From: Arthrobacter sp. NtRootA1
GTDB taxonomy: Bacteria; Actinomycetota; Actinomycetes; Actinomycetales; Micrococcaceae
Reading direction: 5' to 3'
Length of the DNA stretch: 64,000 nt
Assembly (NCBI RefSeq): GCF_019976975.1
Contig: NZ_AP024630.1
Location: 3,472,001 to 3,536,000 of the forward strand
Shown here: positions 25,477 to 33,432 of the stretch, one piece after another
Position numbering within the stretch: position 1 is the first letter of the stretch
How the letters are laid out: each line of letters opens with the position of its first letter
Program-made: the position numbers and the translations under genes
The notes under the pieces: model-generated
What the model saw: the letters and a program-made list of their open reading frames with translations, nothing else
Told to the model about the DNA's origin: nothing
The model's database searches: none

Positions 25477-27272
25477 GCCGCTCCTGCCAAGCGACGGAGT
25501 GCCTTGGCATGGTGGTCGAGGTGCATATCGCTATGGACGGTGCCACCGTCCAAGCCAGTGGCCTCCAGCCGACCGAGGAACCTGTCCCGTTCTTCCTCGA
25601 GAAGGCGTTGGCAGGACGTGTGAAGATCGGCCCTGGCTTGCTGGGCAAGCCGACGGACGGCATCCTCACCGAAGACAGCTTCAAGCAGCTTCTGCCCCAC
25701 CACAGCCGTTCCACCCGCAATGCCTATCTCCAACCCTGTCAAACCGGCAGTCATGGAGAAAACCACCACCATCAGCGCTGCGCCCAGCCCGTTCACGCCG
25801 AAGGAGAGCCACCGGGCCTGCGTGCGCTTTTCCTGACCTTGGGTGCGGATCAGTTCCATGAGTCCTTCCTGCCAGGAGCGGATGGCGGCCGCGGCCTTCG
25901 CGTCAAAGCCAGGACTGGTCCCTGAAAGATCTGCGGCGCCCAAGAGCTGGCGGCCTGCCGCGTCCGAGCGCCAGCGCCTGTCGACGTTTTCTGCGGCATT
26001 GGCGGCCTCATCAAGAATCACTGCTTGCAAACCTGTCTCGATCGCGGTCTCGACTTTCACAGCCGGGGCGGGTTCACCCCTGAAGAATGCCCCAATCCGG
26101 TCCCGCATACGCCCTATGTTCTGCTCAAGTGCACGGAAGAATTCTCCCGTGCCCACAAAATCCTGCCATCGTGCCAGCACTTCCCCGCGCAGCAGCGCAC
26201 CGTCCTTGGTTGCTTCCAGAATGCGAAGCAGGGCGTCGTCGTATTCGTGAATGCAGACGGAGCGCAGCTCATGCGCCGCAGCATCCTGGGCTGCAGCCGC
26301 AGCTGCAATGGCTTCAAACCGGGCGCTCACTGCTTTGATGGCACCATTGAGCGTACGCCGCGCGACGTCCGCTCGTCCGGCAGCATCAGCGGCAAGACCG
26401 GCGAGCCAATGACGCAATCCGTCGACCGCTTCGGCAGGTAGCATGCCCAAATCGTCCAATGCACTTTCCTGAACCACGAAGAGTTCTGCAGTAGCCAAGC
26501 CCTGACGATCCAACATCGCCTTGAGGTCCGTCCTGACTTCTTCCTCCGCTGCCGGTGGCACGCGGTCCAGCACCACGGCGACCGTAATGTCCCGCGAAGC
26601 CGCATCCAGGAGCAGGCGCCACGGGACGGCGTCGGCGTATCTGTTTGCCGTGGTGACGAACACCCAAAGATCCGCTGCGGCGAGCAACTGACCCGCCAGC
26701 CTGCGATTGTTATCGGAAATGGAGTCGACGTCCGGCGCATCCAGAATCGCCACGCCCTGGGGCACATGGTCGTGACCCACGAGCACCAGGGAGGTGATTG
26801 CCTGGGCATCCGGCGCCATCCCGGCTTGATTTGCAGGCAACGGTTCCTCAGAGACGCTGCCCCTGATCCGCTCCAGGTTGGGAAGAATGCGCTGGCCCTC
26901 AAACCACTCCCCATCCTGCGGATGGTGGAGGAGGATCGGCTGGCGCGTTGTCGGTCTAATAGCTCCGGCACGTGTCACCGGGTAGCCTACCAACGCATTA
27001 ACCAGCGTCGATTTACCGGCACCAGTGGAACCTCCGACGACGGCCAGCAGCGGCGCGTCCAGGCTGCGGTACCTGGGGATCACATAGTCGTCGAGCTGTG
27101 CGAGGGTCTCCCTGATCAAGCGGCGCCCGGCTTCGGCATCGGGCAAGGCGAGTGGCAAGGCTGCGCCCGCTAGTTCGCTCCGGGCCGCTTCAAGGGTGTT
27201 GACGGCATCAGCCTGGGCTTTATTCGTGACAGGACTGGTCCCTGCTCTTGGCGGCTCTTCATGTGCGGTCAC
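25473..27272 (-). CDS. Membrane-associated dynamin-like GTPase, upstream member
   Basis: A 599-residue companion GTPase. G1 is LLAVVGGSTGAGKSTLVNAL (residues ~70-89), a threonine-containing G2 region AIRPTTRQP follows, and G3 is ILDAPDVDSISDNNRR. The expected G4 (N/TKxD) is degenerate: the strand that should carry it reads VAVVLDRVPPAAEEEV. A hydrophobic stretch (LGAALMVVVFSMTAGLTGLEIGIAGG) lies near residue 510, flanked by long helices. The missing G4 lysine suggests altered nucleotide specificity or affinity, or that this subunit works only as a heteromer with the neighbour, which has an intact G4. It is the first gene of the two-gene operon. Confidence 0.85.
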   Translation of the reverse strand: MTAHEEPPRAGTSPVTNKAQADAVNTLEAARSELAGAALPLALPDAEAGRRLIRETLAQLDDYVIPRYRSLDAPLLAVVGGSTGAGKSTLVNALVGYPVTRAGAIRPTTRQPILLHHPQDGEWFEGQRILPNLERIRGSVSEEPLPANQAGMAPDAQAITSLVLVGHDHVPQGVAILDAPDVDSISDNNRRLAGQLLAAADLWVFVTTANRYADAVPWRLLLDAASRDITVAVVLDRVPPAAEEEVRTDLKAMLDRQGLATAELFVVQESALDDLGMLPAEAVDGLRHWLAGLAADAAGRADVARRTLNGAIKAVSARFEAIAAAAAAQDAAAHELRSVCIHEYDDALLRILEATKDGALLRGEVLARWQDFVGTGEFFRALEQNIGRMRDRIGAFFRGEPAPAVKVETAIETGLQAVILDEAANAAENVDRRWRSDAAGRQLLGAADLSGTSPGFDAKAAAAIRSWQEGLMELIRTQGQEKRTQARWLSFGVNGLGAALMVVVFSMTAGLTGLEIGIAGGTAVVGQKLLEAVFGEDAVRRLAQQARADLHTSCQRLLEEERDRFLGRLEATGLDGGTVHSDMHLDHHAKALRRLAGAA

Positions 27273-27391
27273 AGCATCATCATGCCAGCCTAAGGACTGT
27301 CAGCGGGTCATCAGGAGCCCGGCTGGAGGGAATGTCGGGGGGAGGCTAACCCGGAATGTCGGCTCGCTAACGAAAATGCGCTTAAACCAAG

Positions 27392-27423
27392 AATTCCCCC
27401 GGAACCAAAGTTCCGGGGGAATT
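27392..27423. terminator. Terminator hairpin after tRNA-Glu
   Basis: A perfect 14-bp stem (AATTCCCCCGGAAC at 27392-27405, GTTCCGGGGGAATT at 27410-27423) has a CAAA loop. It sits 5 nt from the 3' end of the minus-strand tRNA-Glu, so it ends the tRNA transcript. The U-tract is short on that strand. Confidence 0.8.
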
Positions 27424-27428
27424 GTTTG

Positions 27429-27501
27429 TGACCCCAGCGGGATTCGAACCCGCGTTACCGCCGTGAGAGGGCGGCGTACTAGGCCGCTATACGATGGGGC
27501 C
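27429..27501 (-). tRNA. tRNA-Glu (CTC)
   Basis: A 73-nt tRNA. Acceptor GGCCCCA pairs with TGGGGTC (one G-U), the anticodon stem is CCGCC/GGCGG with loop CTCTCAC giving anticodon CTC, and the T-arm is GCGGGTTCGAATCCCGC. CCA is not encoded. It follows tRNA-Gln on the same strand. Confidence 0.97.
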
Positions 27502-27628
27502 TTGCACTTTTTCTTCGCCGTTTCCGGCGAACAAGCTGAATGAGTATTTCACACTTTCAGCTCTCTTCCAAATCGGCTAAGCGATGTGGAATTCTGATTT
27601 TCCGCTGCAATAGAGCGGAATTTCAGAG

Positions 27629-27700
27629 CTGGGATACCAGGACTCGAACCTAGAATGACGGTACCAGAAACCGTAGTGTTGCCAATTACACCATATCCCA
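27629..27700 (-). tRNA. tRNA-Gln (CTG)
   Basis: A 72-nt tRNA. Acceptor TGGGATA pairs with TATCCCA, the anticodon loop TTCTGGT gives CTG, and the T-loop is TTCGAGT. It lies upstream of tRNA-Glu and downstream of the HAD gene and gltX, all on the minus strand. In bacteria lacking GlnRS, this tRNA is charged by a non-discriminating GltX and then amidated by GatCAB. Confidence 0.97.
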
Positions 27701-27837
27701 AAGTGACTTTTGGACCGGAGTTCTTCGCCGTGGTTTCCCTTGGCTTTTCCCTCCGTGCCCCTCAGCACGAGTAATGACTCTACCGGAGTCTTGCCACCTG
27801 CACAAATCGCGAGGCCGTTACCTGCATCACATGGATG

Positions 27838-28566
27838 TCAGGCTGCGGAAGGTGCCTTAATCAGCAGTCTCGACAACGAATCCACCTGACGCCCGACGAA
27901 CTCTTCAACCTCTTCCCCGGTCCTGTTGAGCCACACGCCAATAAGGCCGGCGGCCGTTGCGCCGTCCGCGTCAAGAAGCCGGTTGTCCCCAACGTAGAGA
28001 GTCTCACCGGGTTCTGTCCCCAGCAGCCGCACGCCCTCAAGGTAGATTGCAGGATGCGGCTTCGCCACGCCGACCGTATCCGTTCCTACGAGGATCTTGA
28101 TCCTGGACAGGCCCGCCCCATCCAACTTGGCCCGTTGGTAGTCATGAACGTTGTTGCTGACAGCACCGTAGGGAATGTCCGCAGCGTCGAGCGCATCCAG
28201 CACGCCTGCTACGTCGTCGAAAGCGCGCACGTAGGCCGTTTGCCGCTGATGGTACTCAGCAACCCAGGACTGCGATTCCTCACCGTCTCCGAGCTCAACG
28301 CCAAAGTGGCCCAAGGCTGCCCGGCCCCTCAAAAGGCGCTGCTCATTGAAGGTCAGTTCGCCAGCAAGGTAGCGGTCATAGAAATGCGTTGTCTCGTGGG
28401 TGAAGATACGGCCGAACTTCACCCACCCGGCCTGGTCAAGGCCGGGCAGGAGATGTTCGCTAACATCACGCAGCGCCGTTGTCATGGCGTACTCAAGGTC
28501 CACCAAGGTGTCGTCGATGTCGAACAGAACACCGCGGATAGTTCCGAAGGAGCTTGCAATAGCCAT
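27838..28566 (-). CDS. HAD-superfamily hydrolase (subfamily IA)
   Basis: A 242-residue HAD phosphatase. Motif I is VLFDIDDTLVD (nucleophile Asp and acid/base Asp), motif II YGAVSNN, motif III Lys in VGVAKPHPAIY, and motif IV LYVGDNRLLDADGA. A helical C1 cap lies between motifs I and II (residues ~25-105). The substrate is unknown; relatives include phosphoglycolate- and pyrimidine-nucleotide-type phosphatases. It starts 12 nt after the gltX stop and is co-transcribed with it. Confidence 0.9.
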   Translation of the reverse strand: MAIASSFGTIRGVLFDIDDTLVDLEYAMTTALRDVSEHLLPGLDQAGWVKFGRIFTHETTHFYDRYLAGELTFNEQRLLRGRAALGHFGVELGDGEESQSWVAEYHQRQTAYVRAFDDVAGVLDALDAADIPYGAVSNNVHDYQRAKLDGAGLSRIKILVGTDTVGVAKPHPAIYLEGVRLLGTEPGETLYVGDNRLLDADGATAAGLIGVWLNRTGEEVEEFVGRQVDSLSRLLIKAPSAA

Positions 28567-28578
28567 GACCGTTGCCGC

Positions 28579-30099
28579 CTAGCCCCGGAACGCGCGAACG
28601 CGGGCCAATGAGGAGTCCTTACCCAGGATCACCATTGACTCGAACAGCGGCGGAGAAATACGTCGGCCTGAAATAGCGGTGCGCACCGGCCCAAAGGCAG
28701 CACGGGGCTTGATGCCAAGGTCCTCGACCAATGCCTGCTTGAGTGCCGTCTGAATGTTCTCAGCGGTCCAATCCTCTATGGGCTCCAACGCAGCAAGTGC
28801 CGCGTCAAGCACTTCCTGCAGGTTCTCCGGGAGCCCCTTACGGGCGTCGTCAGCAACATCGATCGCGTCGTCGGCCTTGAAGAGGAAGGCCAACATCTCA
28901 GGAGCTTCGCCCAGAAGTGTGATGCGCTCTTGGACCAGAGGAGCCGCCTCCCCGAGGATCTCCTCCTGCCGATGCGTGAGGATCTCCCCCACGAAGCCCG
29001 CAGCACGGAGATACGGGACGAGCCTCTGCTTGAAGTCCTCCGGCTCGAGCATACGTACGTGGGTCCCGTTGATGGCCTCGGCTTTCTTGAGGTCGAAGCG
29101 CGCAGGGTTACCTAGGACATCATGGATGTCGAAGTTGGCCACGAGCTGCTCCACGGTGAAAATGTCCTCGTCCGCGTTCAGTGACCAGCCCAGCAGGGAC
29201 AGGTAGTTGAGCAGGCCTTCAGGGATGAAGCCACGCTCGCGGTGCAGGAACAGGCTGGATTCCGGATCGCGCTTGGAAAGCTTCTTGTTACCCTGGCCCA
29301 TGACGTAGGGCAGGTGACCGAACTCCGGCATGTACTCCGCCACGCCGATCGCGTAGAGCGCCCGGTACAGCGCGATCTGCCGGGGCGTGGAACTCAGGAG
29401 GTCCTCCCCGCGAAGCACGTGCGTGATGCCCATGAGGGCATCGTCCACCGGGTTCACCAGCGTGTACAGCGGAGCACCATTGGCACGCACAACCGCGAAG
29501 TCGGGCACCGAACCGGCCTTGAACGTGATCTCGCCGCGAACGAGATCCTTGAAGGTCAGGTCCTCATCCGGCATGCGAAGACGCAGCACTGCTTCCCGGC
29601 CTTCGGCCTTGAACTGGGCAAGCTGTTCCTCGGTCAGGTGGCGGTCGAAGCCGTCATACCCAAGTTTGGGATCGCGGCCAGCTGCCCGGTGGCGGGCTTC
29701 GATCTCGTCCGGCGTGGAGTAGGACTCGTAGACATGTCCCCCAGCCTTGAGCTTGGCGATGACGTCCTGGTAGATATCTCCACGCTGTGACTGGCGGTAT
29801 GGCTCATGCGGTCCGCCTACTTCGACGCCCTCATCCCAGTCGATGCCCAGCCACTTAAGGGCATCCAGCAGCTGGTGGTAGCTCTCCTCGCTGTCGCGGG
29901 CAGAGTCAGTGTCCTCAATGCGGAATATCAGCTTGCCACCGGTATGGCGCGCATAGGCCCAGTTGAACAGGGCAGTGCGGATCAAGCCAACGTGCGGCGT
30001 TCCCGTAGGCGACGGGCAGAAGCGGACGCGGACTGGAGTCTCGGCGTTGACGGCAGGGATGGCGCTGGAGGCAGCGCTGGACGCAGAAGCAGTAGTCAT
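28579..30099 (-). CDS. gltX: Glutamate--tRNA ligase
   Basis: A 506-residue class I GluRS. The HIGH-like motif lies in [20 protein letters not shown], the ATP-loop is [12 protein letters not shown] (KMSKS class), and the C-terminal anticodon-binding helical domain runs from about residue 330. No GlnRS is seen in the window. Actinobacteria generally use non-discriminating GluRS plus GatCAB, so this enzyme probably charges both tRNA-Glu and the tRNA-Gln encoded just downstream. A strong hairpin separates it from the FAH-family gene upstream. Confidence 0.96.
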   Translation of the reverse strand: MTTASASSAASSAIPAVNAETPVRVRFCPSPTGTPHVGLIRTALFNWAYARHTGGKLIFRIEDTDSARDSEESYHQLLDALKWLGIDWDEGVEVGGPHEPYRQSQRGDIYQDVIAKLKAGGHVYESYSTPDEIEARHRAAGRDPKLGYDGFDRHLTEEQLAQFKAEGREAVLRLRMPDEDLTFKDLVRGEITFKAGSVPDFAVVRANGAPLYTLVNPVDDALMGITHVLRGEDLLSSTPRQIALYRALYAIGVAEYMPEFGHLPYVMGQGNKKLSKRDPESSLFLHRERGFIPEGLLNYLSLLGWSLNADEDIFTVEQLVANFDIHDVLGNPARFDLKKAEAINGTHVRMLEPEDFKQRLVPYLRAAGFVGEILTHRQEEILGEAAPLVQERITLLGEAPEMLAFLFKADDAIDVADDARKGLPENLQEVLDAALAALEPIEDWTAENIQTALKQALVEDLGIKPRAAFGPVRTAISGRRISPPLFESMVILGKDSSLARVRAFRG

Positions 30100-30148
30100 A
30101 GTGCTTCAACTTTACCGCTTGATATCGGCCCGGTTCCCCGCAGGAATG

Positions 30149-30200
30149 GCCCGACGACGGCCCGCGCCTTTCGTACGAAAGTCTCGTGCCGTCGTCGGGC
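30149..30200. terminator. Nested inverted repeat between FAH gene and gltX
   Basis: An outer perfect 13-bp stem (GCCCGACGACGGC at 30149-30161, GCCGTCGTCGGGC at 30188-30200) encloses a second perfect palindrome CTTTCGTACGAAAG (30168-30181). It lies in the 121-nt gap after the FAH-family stop on the minus strand. The position suggests a terminator, but no T-tract follows, and the double architecture is unusual. Confidence 0.6.
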
Positions 30201-30220
30201 GCTAAGGTCTGGTCCGGCCG

Positions 30221-30997
30221 TTAGCGGCGAACCACCGGGTTGGACAAGCGGCCGATGCCTTCGATCTCCACTTCGAAGCGGTCGCCCTCGCTGACCAGAC
30301 CGACGCCCGCCGGGGTTCCCGTCATGATGACGTCGCCCGGCAGCAGGGTGAACGCGTGCGAAACGATCGAGACGAGCTCGCGAACGCCGCGGATCATCTG
30401 GCTGGTGCTGCCGTCCTGACGGAGTTCGCCGTTGAGCCGTCCCTGGATGGACAGGTCCTCGTGGTCGAGATCGGTTTCGATCCACGGGCCCAGCGGAGCA
30501 GAGGTGTCAAAGCCCTTGGCGCGGGCCCACTGGAGATCGGTTTTCTGGACGTCCCGGGCAGTGAGGTCGTTTCCACAGGTGTAACCAAAGATGACGTCGT
30601 CGGCACGTTCCTCGGGGACGTCCTTGCAGATACGGCCGATGATGACGCACAGCTCCGCTTCGAAGGAGACTTCATCGGAGAACTCCGGGAGGACTATCGG
30701 ATCGTTTGGCCCAATGACAGAGGTGTTCGGCTTGAGGAAGAGCAATGGATGTTGCGGAACCTCGTTGCCCAGCTCAGCAGCATGCTCGGCAAAGTTACGC
30801 CCAACGCCGATCACCTTACTGCGCGGAATGATCGGGGCAAGGAGCCGCACATCCTCAAGCTTGTGCTTCACGTGGGTACGTTCGACGCCGTTGAAGAAGG
30901 GGTCGCCGTTGATGACAGTGATTTCCTCACTGCCGGGCTCGCCTTCAACAACGCCATAAAGGGGATCAGAATCAACTACAAACCGGGCGATACGCAT
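30221..30997 (-). CDS. Fumarylacetoacetate hydrolase family protein
   Basis: A 258-residue FAH-family protein (FAHD1-like C-C hydrolase, isomerase or decarboxylase group). The fold signature is KVIGVGRNFAEHAAELG, the metal-binding acidic residues are in SFEAELCVIIGR and FGYTCGNDLTARD with the downstream KGFDTSAPLGPW, and the C-terminal motif is PGDVIMTGTPAGVG. The substrate is unknown; homologues act on acylpyruvates or oxaloacetate, or in aromatic meta-cleavage pathways, but no other pathway gene is adjacent. It follows the metallo-hydrolase gene by 39 nt on the same strand. Confidence 0.92.
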   Translation of the reverse strand: MRIARFVVDSDPLYGVVEGEPGSEEITVINGDPFFNGVERTHVKHKLEDVRLLAPIIPRSKVIGVGRNFAEHAAELGNEVPQHPLLFLKPNTSVIGPNDPIVLPEFSDEVSFEAELCVIIGRICKDVPEERADDVIFGYTCGNDLTARDVQKTDLQWARAKGFDTSAPLGPWIETDLDHEDLSIQGRLNGELRQDGSTSQMIRGVRELVSIVSHAFTLLPGDVIMTGTPAGVGLVSEGDRFEVEIEGIGRLSNPVVRR

Positions 30998-31036
30998 GGG
31001 CTCAAGCCTACCTTCCAGGGCTTGGGCGTTTGCGCG

Positions 31037-31855
31037 CTAGCTACGAAGGTAATCCAACTGCGCGGCAACCGATGTCTCAGCTGCCCACCTGACTGAAGGA
31101 TCGACGTCGGGATACACCGCATCAGTAACTGCGGCAATCGGCGCATCCTGGCCGAGCTGTGCCAACGCAGCCCTGATCTGGTCTAGCCGCTGCTGGCGGT
31201 GTTCGCGGTACTCGCGGCATTTCCCGTCCAGGGCAGGAAGCACCGGGCCATGGGCGGGAAGGAGCGTAGCCGGGCCCAGGGATTCGAGTTTGTCCAGACT
31301 GGCGAGGTAATCGCCCAGGCGGCCATCGGGGTAGTCCAGCACCGTGGTGCCGCGGCCCAGGATGGTGTCACCCGTAAGAACGGAGCCTGTGGGACCGTCA
31401 GCGGGGAGATGGAAGCACAAGGAATCCGACGTGTGGCCAGGGGTTGCCACGACACGGATCTCTACGCCGCCGGCACGCAGGACTTCGCCGTCCACCAGAG
31501 GCGAGCCGCCGTGGCAGTACTCCGCGGCAGCAGCCCTGACGGGAGCGCCCGTCAGTTCATGGAACCTGGCGGACGCTGCTGTGTGATCAGCGTGCCGGTG
31601 CGTAATGAGCACGACGTCCACCACGCCTGCGGCCGCAAGCGCTGCCAGGTGCCCTTCGTCTTCCGGGCCGGGATCCACGACGGCGACGTGGCCGGAGCCC
31701 GGGGCGCTGATGACGTAGGAGTTGGTGCCGTCCAGGCTCATCGGGCCCGGGTTAGGTGCCAGCCGGAAGCGGGTGAGGCTGCTGCTTCTCTGCAGTCCAG
31801 AGGTCTCGTCGCCGACGGGGTGGTTACCGGAAGTCGCCATTGATTCTGAAGTCAC
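31037..31855 (-). CDS. Metallo-beta-lactamase-fold hydrolase
   Basis: About 272 residues of MBL-fold hydrolase. The zinc motif is LITHRHADHTA (HxHxDH), with a later His in VVATPGHTSDSLCF, Asp in VLTGDTILGRGTTVLDYPDG, and His in LLPAHGPVLP. The domain layout (MBL plus a C-terminal winged-helix-like tail SVRWAAETSVAAQLDYL) matches the LACTB2-like group, which includes ribonucleases and thioesterases. The substrate is unknown. The start is uncertain: an open frame to 31909 runs into intergenic repeats and is unlikely, leaving GTG 31855 or ATG 31840; I give the former because GGGAC precedes it. Confidence 0.85.
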   Translation of the reverse strand: MTSESMATSGNHPVGDETSGLQRSSSLTRFRLAPNPGPMSLDGTNSYVISAPGSGHVAVVDPGPEDEGHLAALAAAGVVDVVLITHRHADHTAASARFHELTGAPVRAAAAEYCHGGSPLVDGEVLRAGGVEIRVVATPGHTSDSLCFHLPADGPTGSVLTGDTILGRGTTVLDYPDGRLGDYLASLDKLESLGPATLLPAHGPVLPALDGKCREYREHRQQRLDQIRAALAQLGQDAPIAAVTDAVYPDVDPSVRWAAETSVAAQLDYLRS

Positions 31856-31883
31856 TGTCCCATCTTGGCACCACTTCGGATCC

Positions 31884-31979
31884 TCGCTCACATCCGGACC
31901 GCTATTCACCGATGCTCGCTCATATCCGGACCGCTTTTCACCGATGCTCGCTCATTTTGAACGTCGACGGCGGACCGCA
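31884..31979 (-). repeat. 32-bp tandem repeat array, left (minus-oriented)
   Basis: Three consecutive 32-bp units at 31884-31915, 31916-31947 and 31948-31979. The first two differ at only two positions; the third is divergent after TCGCTCAT. On the minus strand the unit reads GGATATGAGCGAG then CATCGGTGAAAAGCGGTCC. It shares GGAT-TGAG-GAG, TGAAAA and GT at the same spacing with the right array, so both belong to one family. There are no spacers between units, so it is not a CRISPR. Confidence 0.85.
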
Positions 31980-32003
31980 CCGTTGACCTCAACCGACCAC
32001 TCC

Positions 32004-32115
32004 GTATGTGAGAGAACATTCCCGCCAAACGGTCAGGATGTGATAAAGGAATCCAGAAAACCCGTTGGGAAGTGAGAGAGGAAACCTGAAAAACCGTTGG
32101 GATGTGAGAGAGGAC
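32004..32115 (+). repeat. 32-bp tandem repeat array, right (plus-oriented)
   Basis: Three full 32-bp units (32004-32035, 32036-32067, 32068-32099) and a partial fourth (32100-32115). The core is GGATGTGAGAGAGGAA, then about six variable bases, GAAAAACCGTTG. Unit length is exact. The array points away from the left array; a ~24-nt centre separates them. Confidence 0.9.
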
Positions 32116-32126
32116 CGGGGATGGCA

Positions 32127-32169
32127 ACGGCGGCCCTGCCGCTTGGTGACCAAGGGGCAGCACCGCCGT
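32127..32169 (-). terminator. Nested hairpin after ilvE
   Basis: Outer stem ACGGCGG (32127-32133) with CCGCCGT (32163-32169), inner CTGCC/GGCAG (32136-32140 with 32156-32160) and CTTGG/CCAAG (32142-32146 with 32150-32154). It lies 34 nt past the ilvE stop on the minus strand and probably terminates the leuB-ilvE transcript. Confidence 0.6.
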
Positions 32170-32202
32170 CGTGCGTTTCAGTTGTGTCAGGAAACCCTGG
32201 TA

Positions 32203-33315
32203 CTAGACCAGGCGTGTCAGCCAGCCGTGGATGTCTTCGACGGTACCGGTCTGGATTCCCAGGAGCTTCTGGCGGATGGCCATGGTGGTTTCGCCTGCCT
32301 TGGCGTCCTCGGATCCGATGAATTCCGTGGCGTCCTTGAGGACACCGATCGGGGTGATCACGGCCGCCGTACCGCAAGCGAAGACTTCAGCGATCTCGCC
32401 TGAAGCAACGCCGTCGCGCCATTCGTCCAGTGTGATCTTGCGCTCGGAAACTTCCCGGCCCATGTCCTTTGCCACCTGGATGACGGACATGCGGGTGACG
32501 CCCTCGAGGATGGTGCCACTTAGCGCGGGAGTAACCAGCGAGCCGTCCTTCATGACGAAGAAGACGTTCATGCCGCCGAGTTCTTCCACGGCGTCGTCGT
32601 TGAAGTGGTCCAGGAAGAGGACCTGCTTGCAACCGTTCGCTTCGGCTTCCTGCTGAGCGATCAATGAAGCTGCGTAGTTGCCACCGCACTTGGCCGCTCC
32701 GGTTCCGCCGCGGCCGGCGCGGGCGTACTCACGGGAGATCCAGATGGAGACCGGCTTGAGCTCGCCACCGAAGTAGTTACCGGCGGGGGAAGCAATAACG
32801 CGGAAGGACACCTCGCGGGCAGCACGAACGCCAAGGAAAGCCTCGGTGGCGATCATGAACGGACGGAGGTAAAGGGCTTCGCCGTCGCCCGACGGAACCC
32901 ATTCCTGGTCGGCCTGCACGAGTTCACGGATGGCACCGAGGAAGTATTCCTCCGGCAATTCCGGAAGGGCGAGCCGGCGGGCCGATTTGTTCAGGCGCGC
33001 GGCGTTCGCTTCGGGGCGGAAGGTCCACACCGAACCGTCAGCGTGGCGGTACGCCTTAAGGCCCTCGAAGATCTCCTGGCCATAGTGCAGGACTGCGGCC
33101 GAGGGATCCAGGGAGATAGGTCCGTAGGGTTCGATCCGGGCGTTCTGCCAACCGCCATTGCCATCGGCGTCAACTTTGTAGTCGACGACGGCGGTGTGGT
33201 CGGTGAAGTAATCGCCAAAGCCTGGGTTCGCCAGGATGGCTGCACGCTCCTCAGCAGACTTCGGGGTTTCCGAAAGCTGCTGGCTGAATTCGACGCCATG
33301 GGCAGTCTGAGTCAT
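32203..33315 (-). CDS. ilvE: Branched-chain amino acid aminotransferase
   Basis: A 370-residue class IV (fold-type IV) aminotransferase performing the last step of Leu, Ile and Val synthesis. Characteristic segments are LHYGQEIFEGLKAYRHADGS, LYLRPFMIATEAFLG, the PLP lysine in AKCGGNYAASLIAQQEA, and the family signature running from LVTPALSGTILEGVTRMSV to KITLDEWRDG. Length is typical of the eukaryote/actinobacterial group. It lies 117 nt downstream of leuB on the same strand. Confidence 0.97.
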   Translation of the reverse strand: MTQTAHGVEFSQQLSETPKSAEERAAILANPGFGDYFTDHTAVVDYKVDADGNGGWQNARIEPYGPISLDPSAAVLHYGQEIFEGLKAYRHADGSVWTFRPEANAARLNKSARRLALPELPEEYFLGAIRELVQADQEWVPSGDGEALYLRPFMIATEAFLGVRAAREVSFRVIASPAGNYFGGELKPVSIWISREYARAGRGGTGAAKCGGNYAASLIAQQEAEANGCKQVLFLDHFNDDAVEELGGMNVFFVMKDGSLVTPALSGTILEGVTRMSVIQVAKDMGREVSERKITLDEWRDGVASGEIAEVFACGTAAVITPIGVLKDATEFIGSEDAKAGETTMAIRQKLLGIQTGTVEDIHGWLTRLV

Positions 33316-33432
33316 GTTTCCTCCACAGTCAGCTACCTGGTAGCGCGAAACGGGTCCCGGAGGAAGCGGTTCAGCGGTGGACCAGGGAAGCAGGTAAATA
33401 ATTCAAGACAAGCTTACGCCTGAGAAATGAGC

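Larger units (their letters stand above)
31856..32202. other. Gene-free 347-bp intergenic region with repeat arrays
   Basis: This gap between ilvE (stop) and the metallo-hydrolase (start) contains no credible gene. It holds two tandem-repeat arrays in opposite orientation (31884-31979 and 32004-32115) around a short unrepeated centre, then a large nested hairpin next to ilvE. The promoter of the metallo-hydrolase must lie within or beside the left array. Confidence 0.8.

Noticed and set aside
31884..32115. CRISPR array
   Set aside because: The 32-bp units are contiguous, with no spacers between copies and no cas genes in the window.
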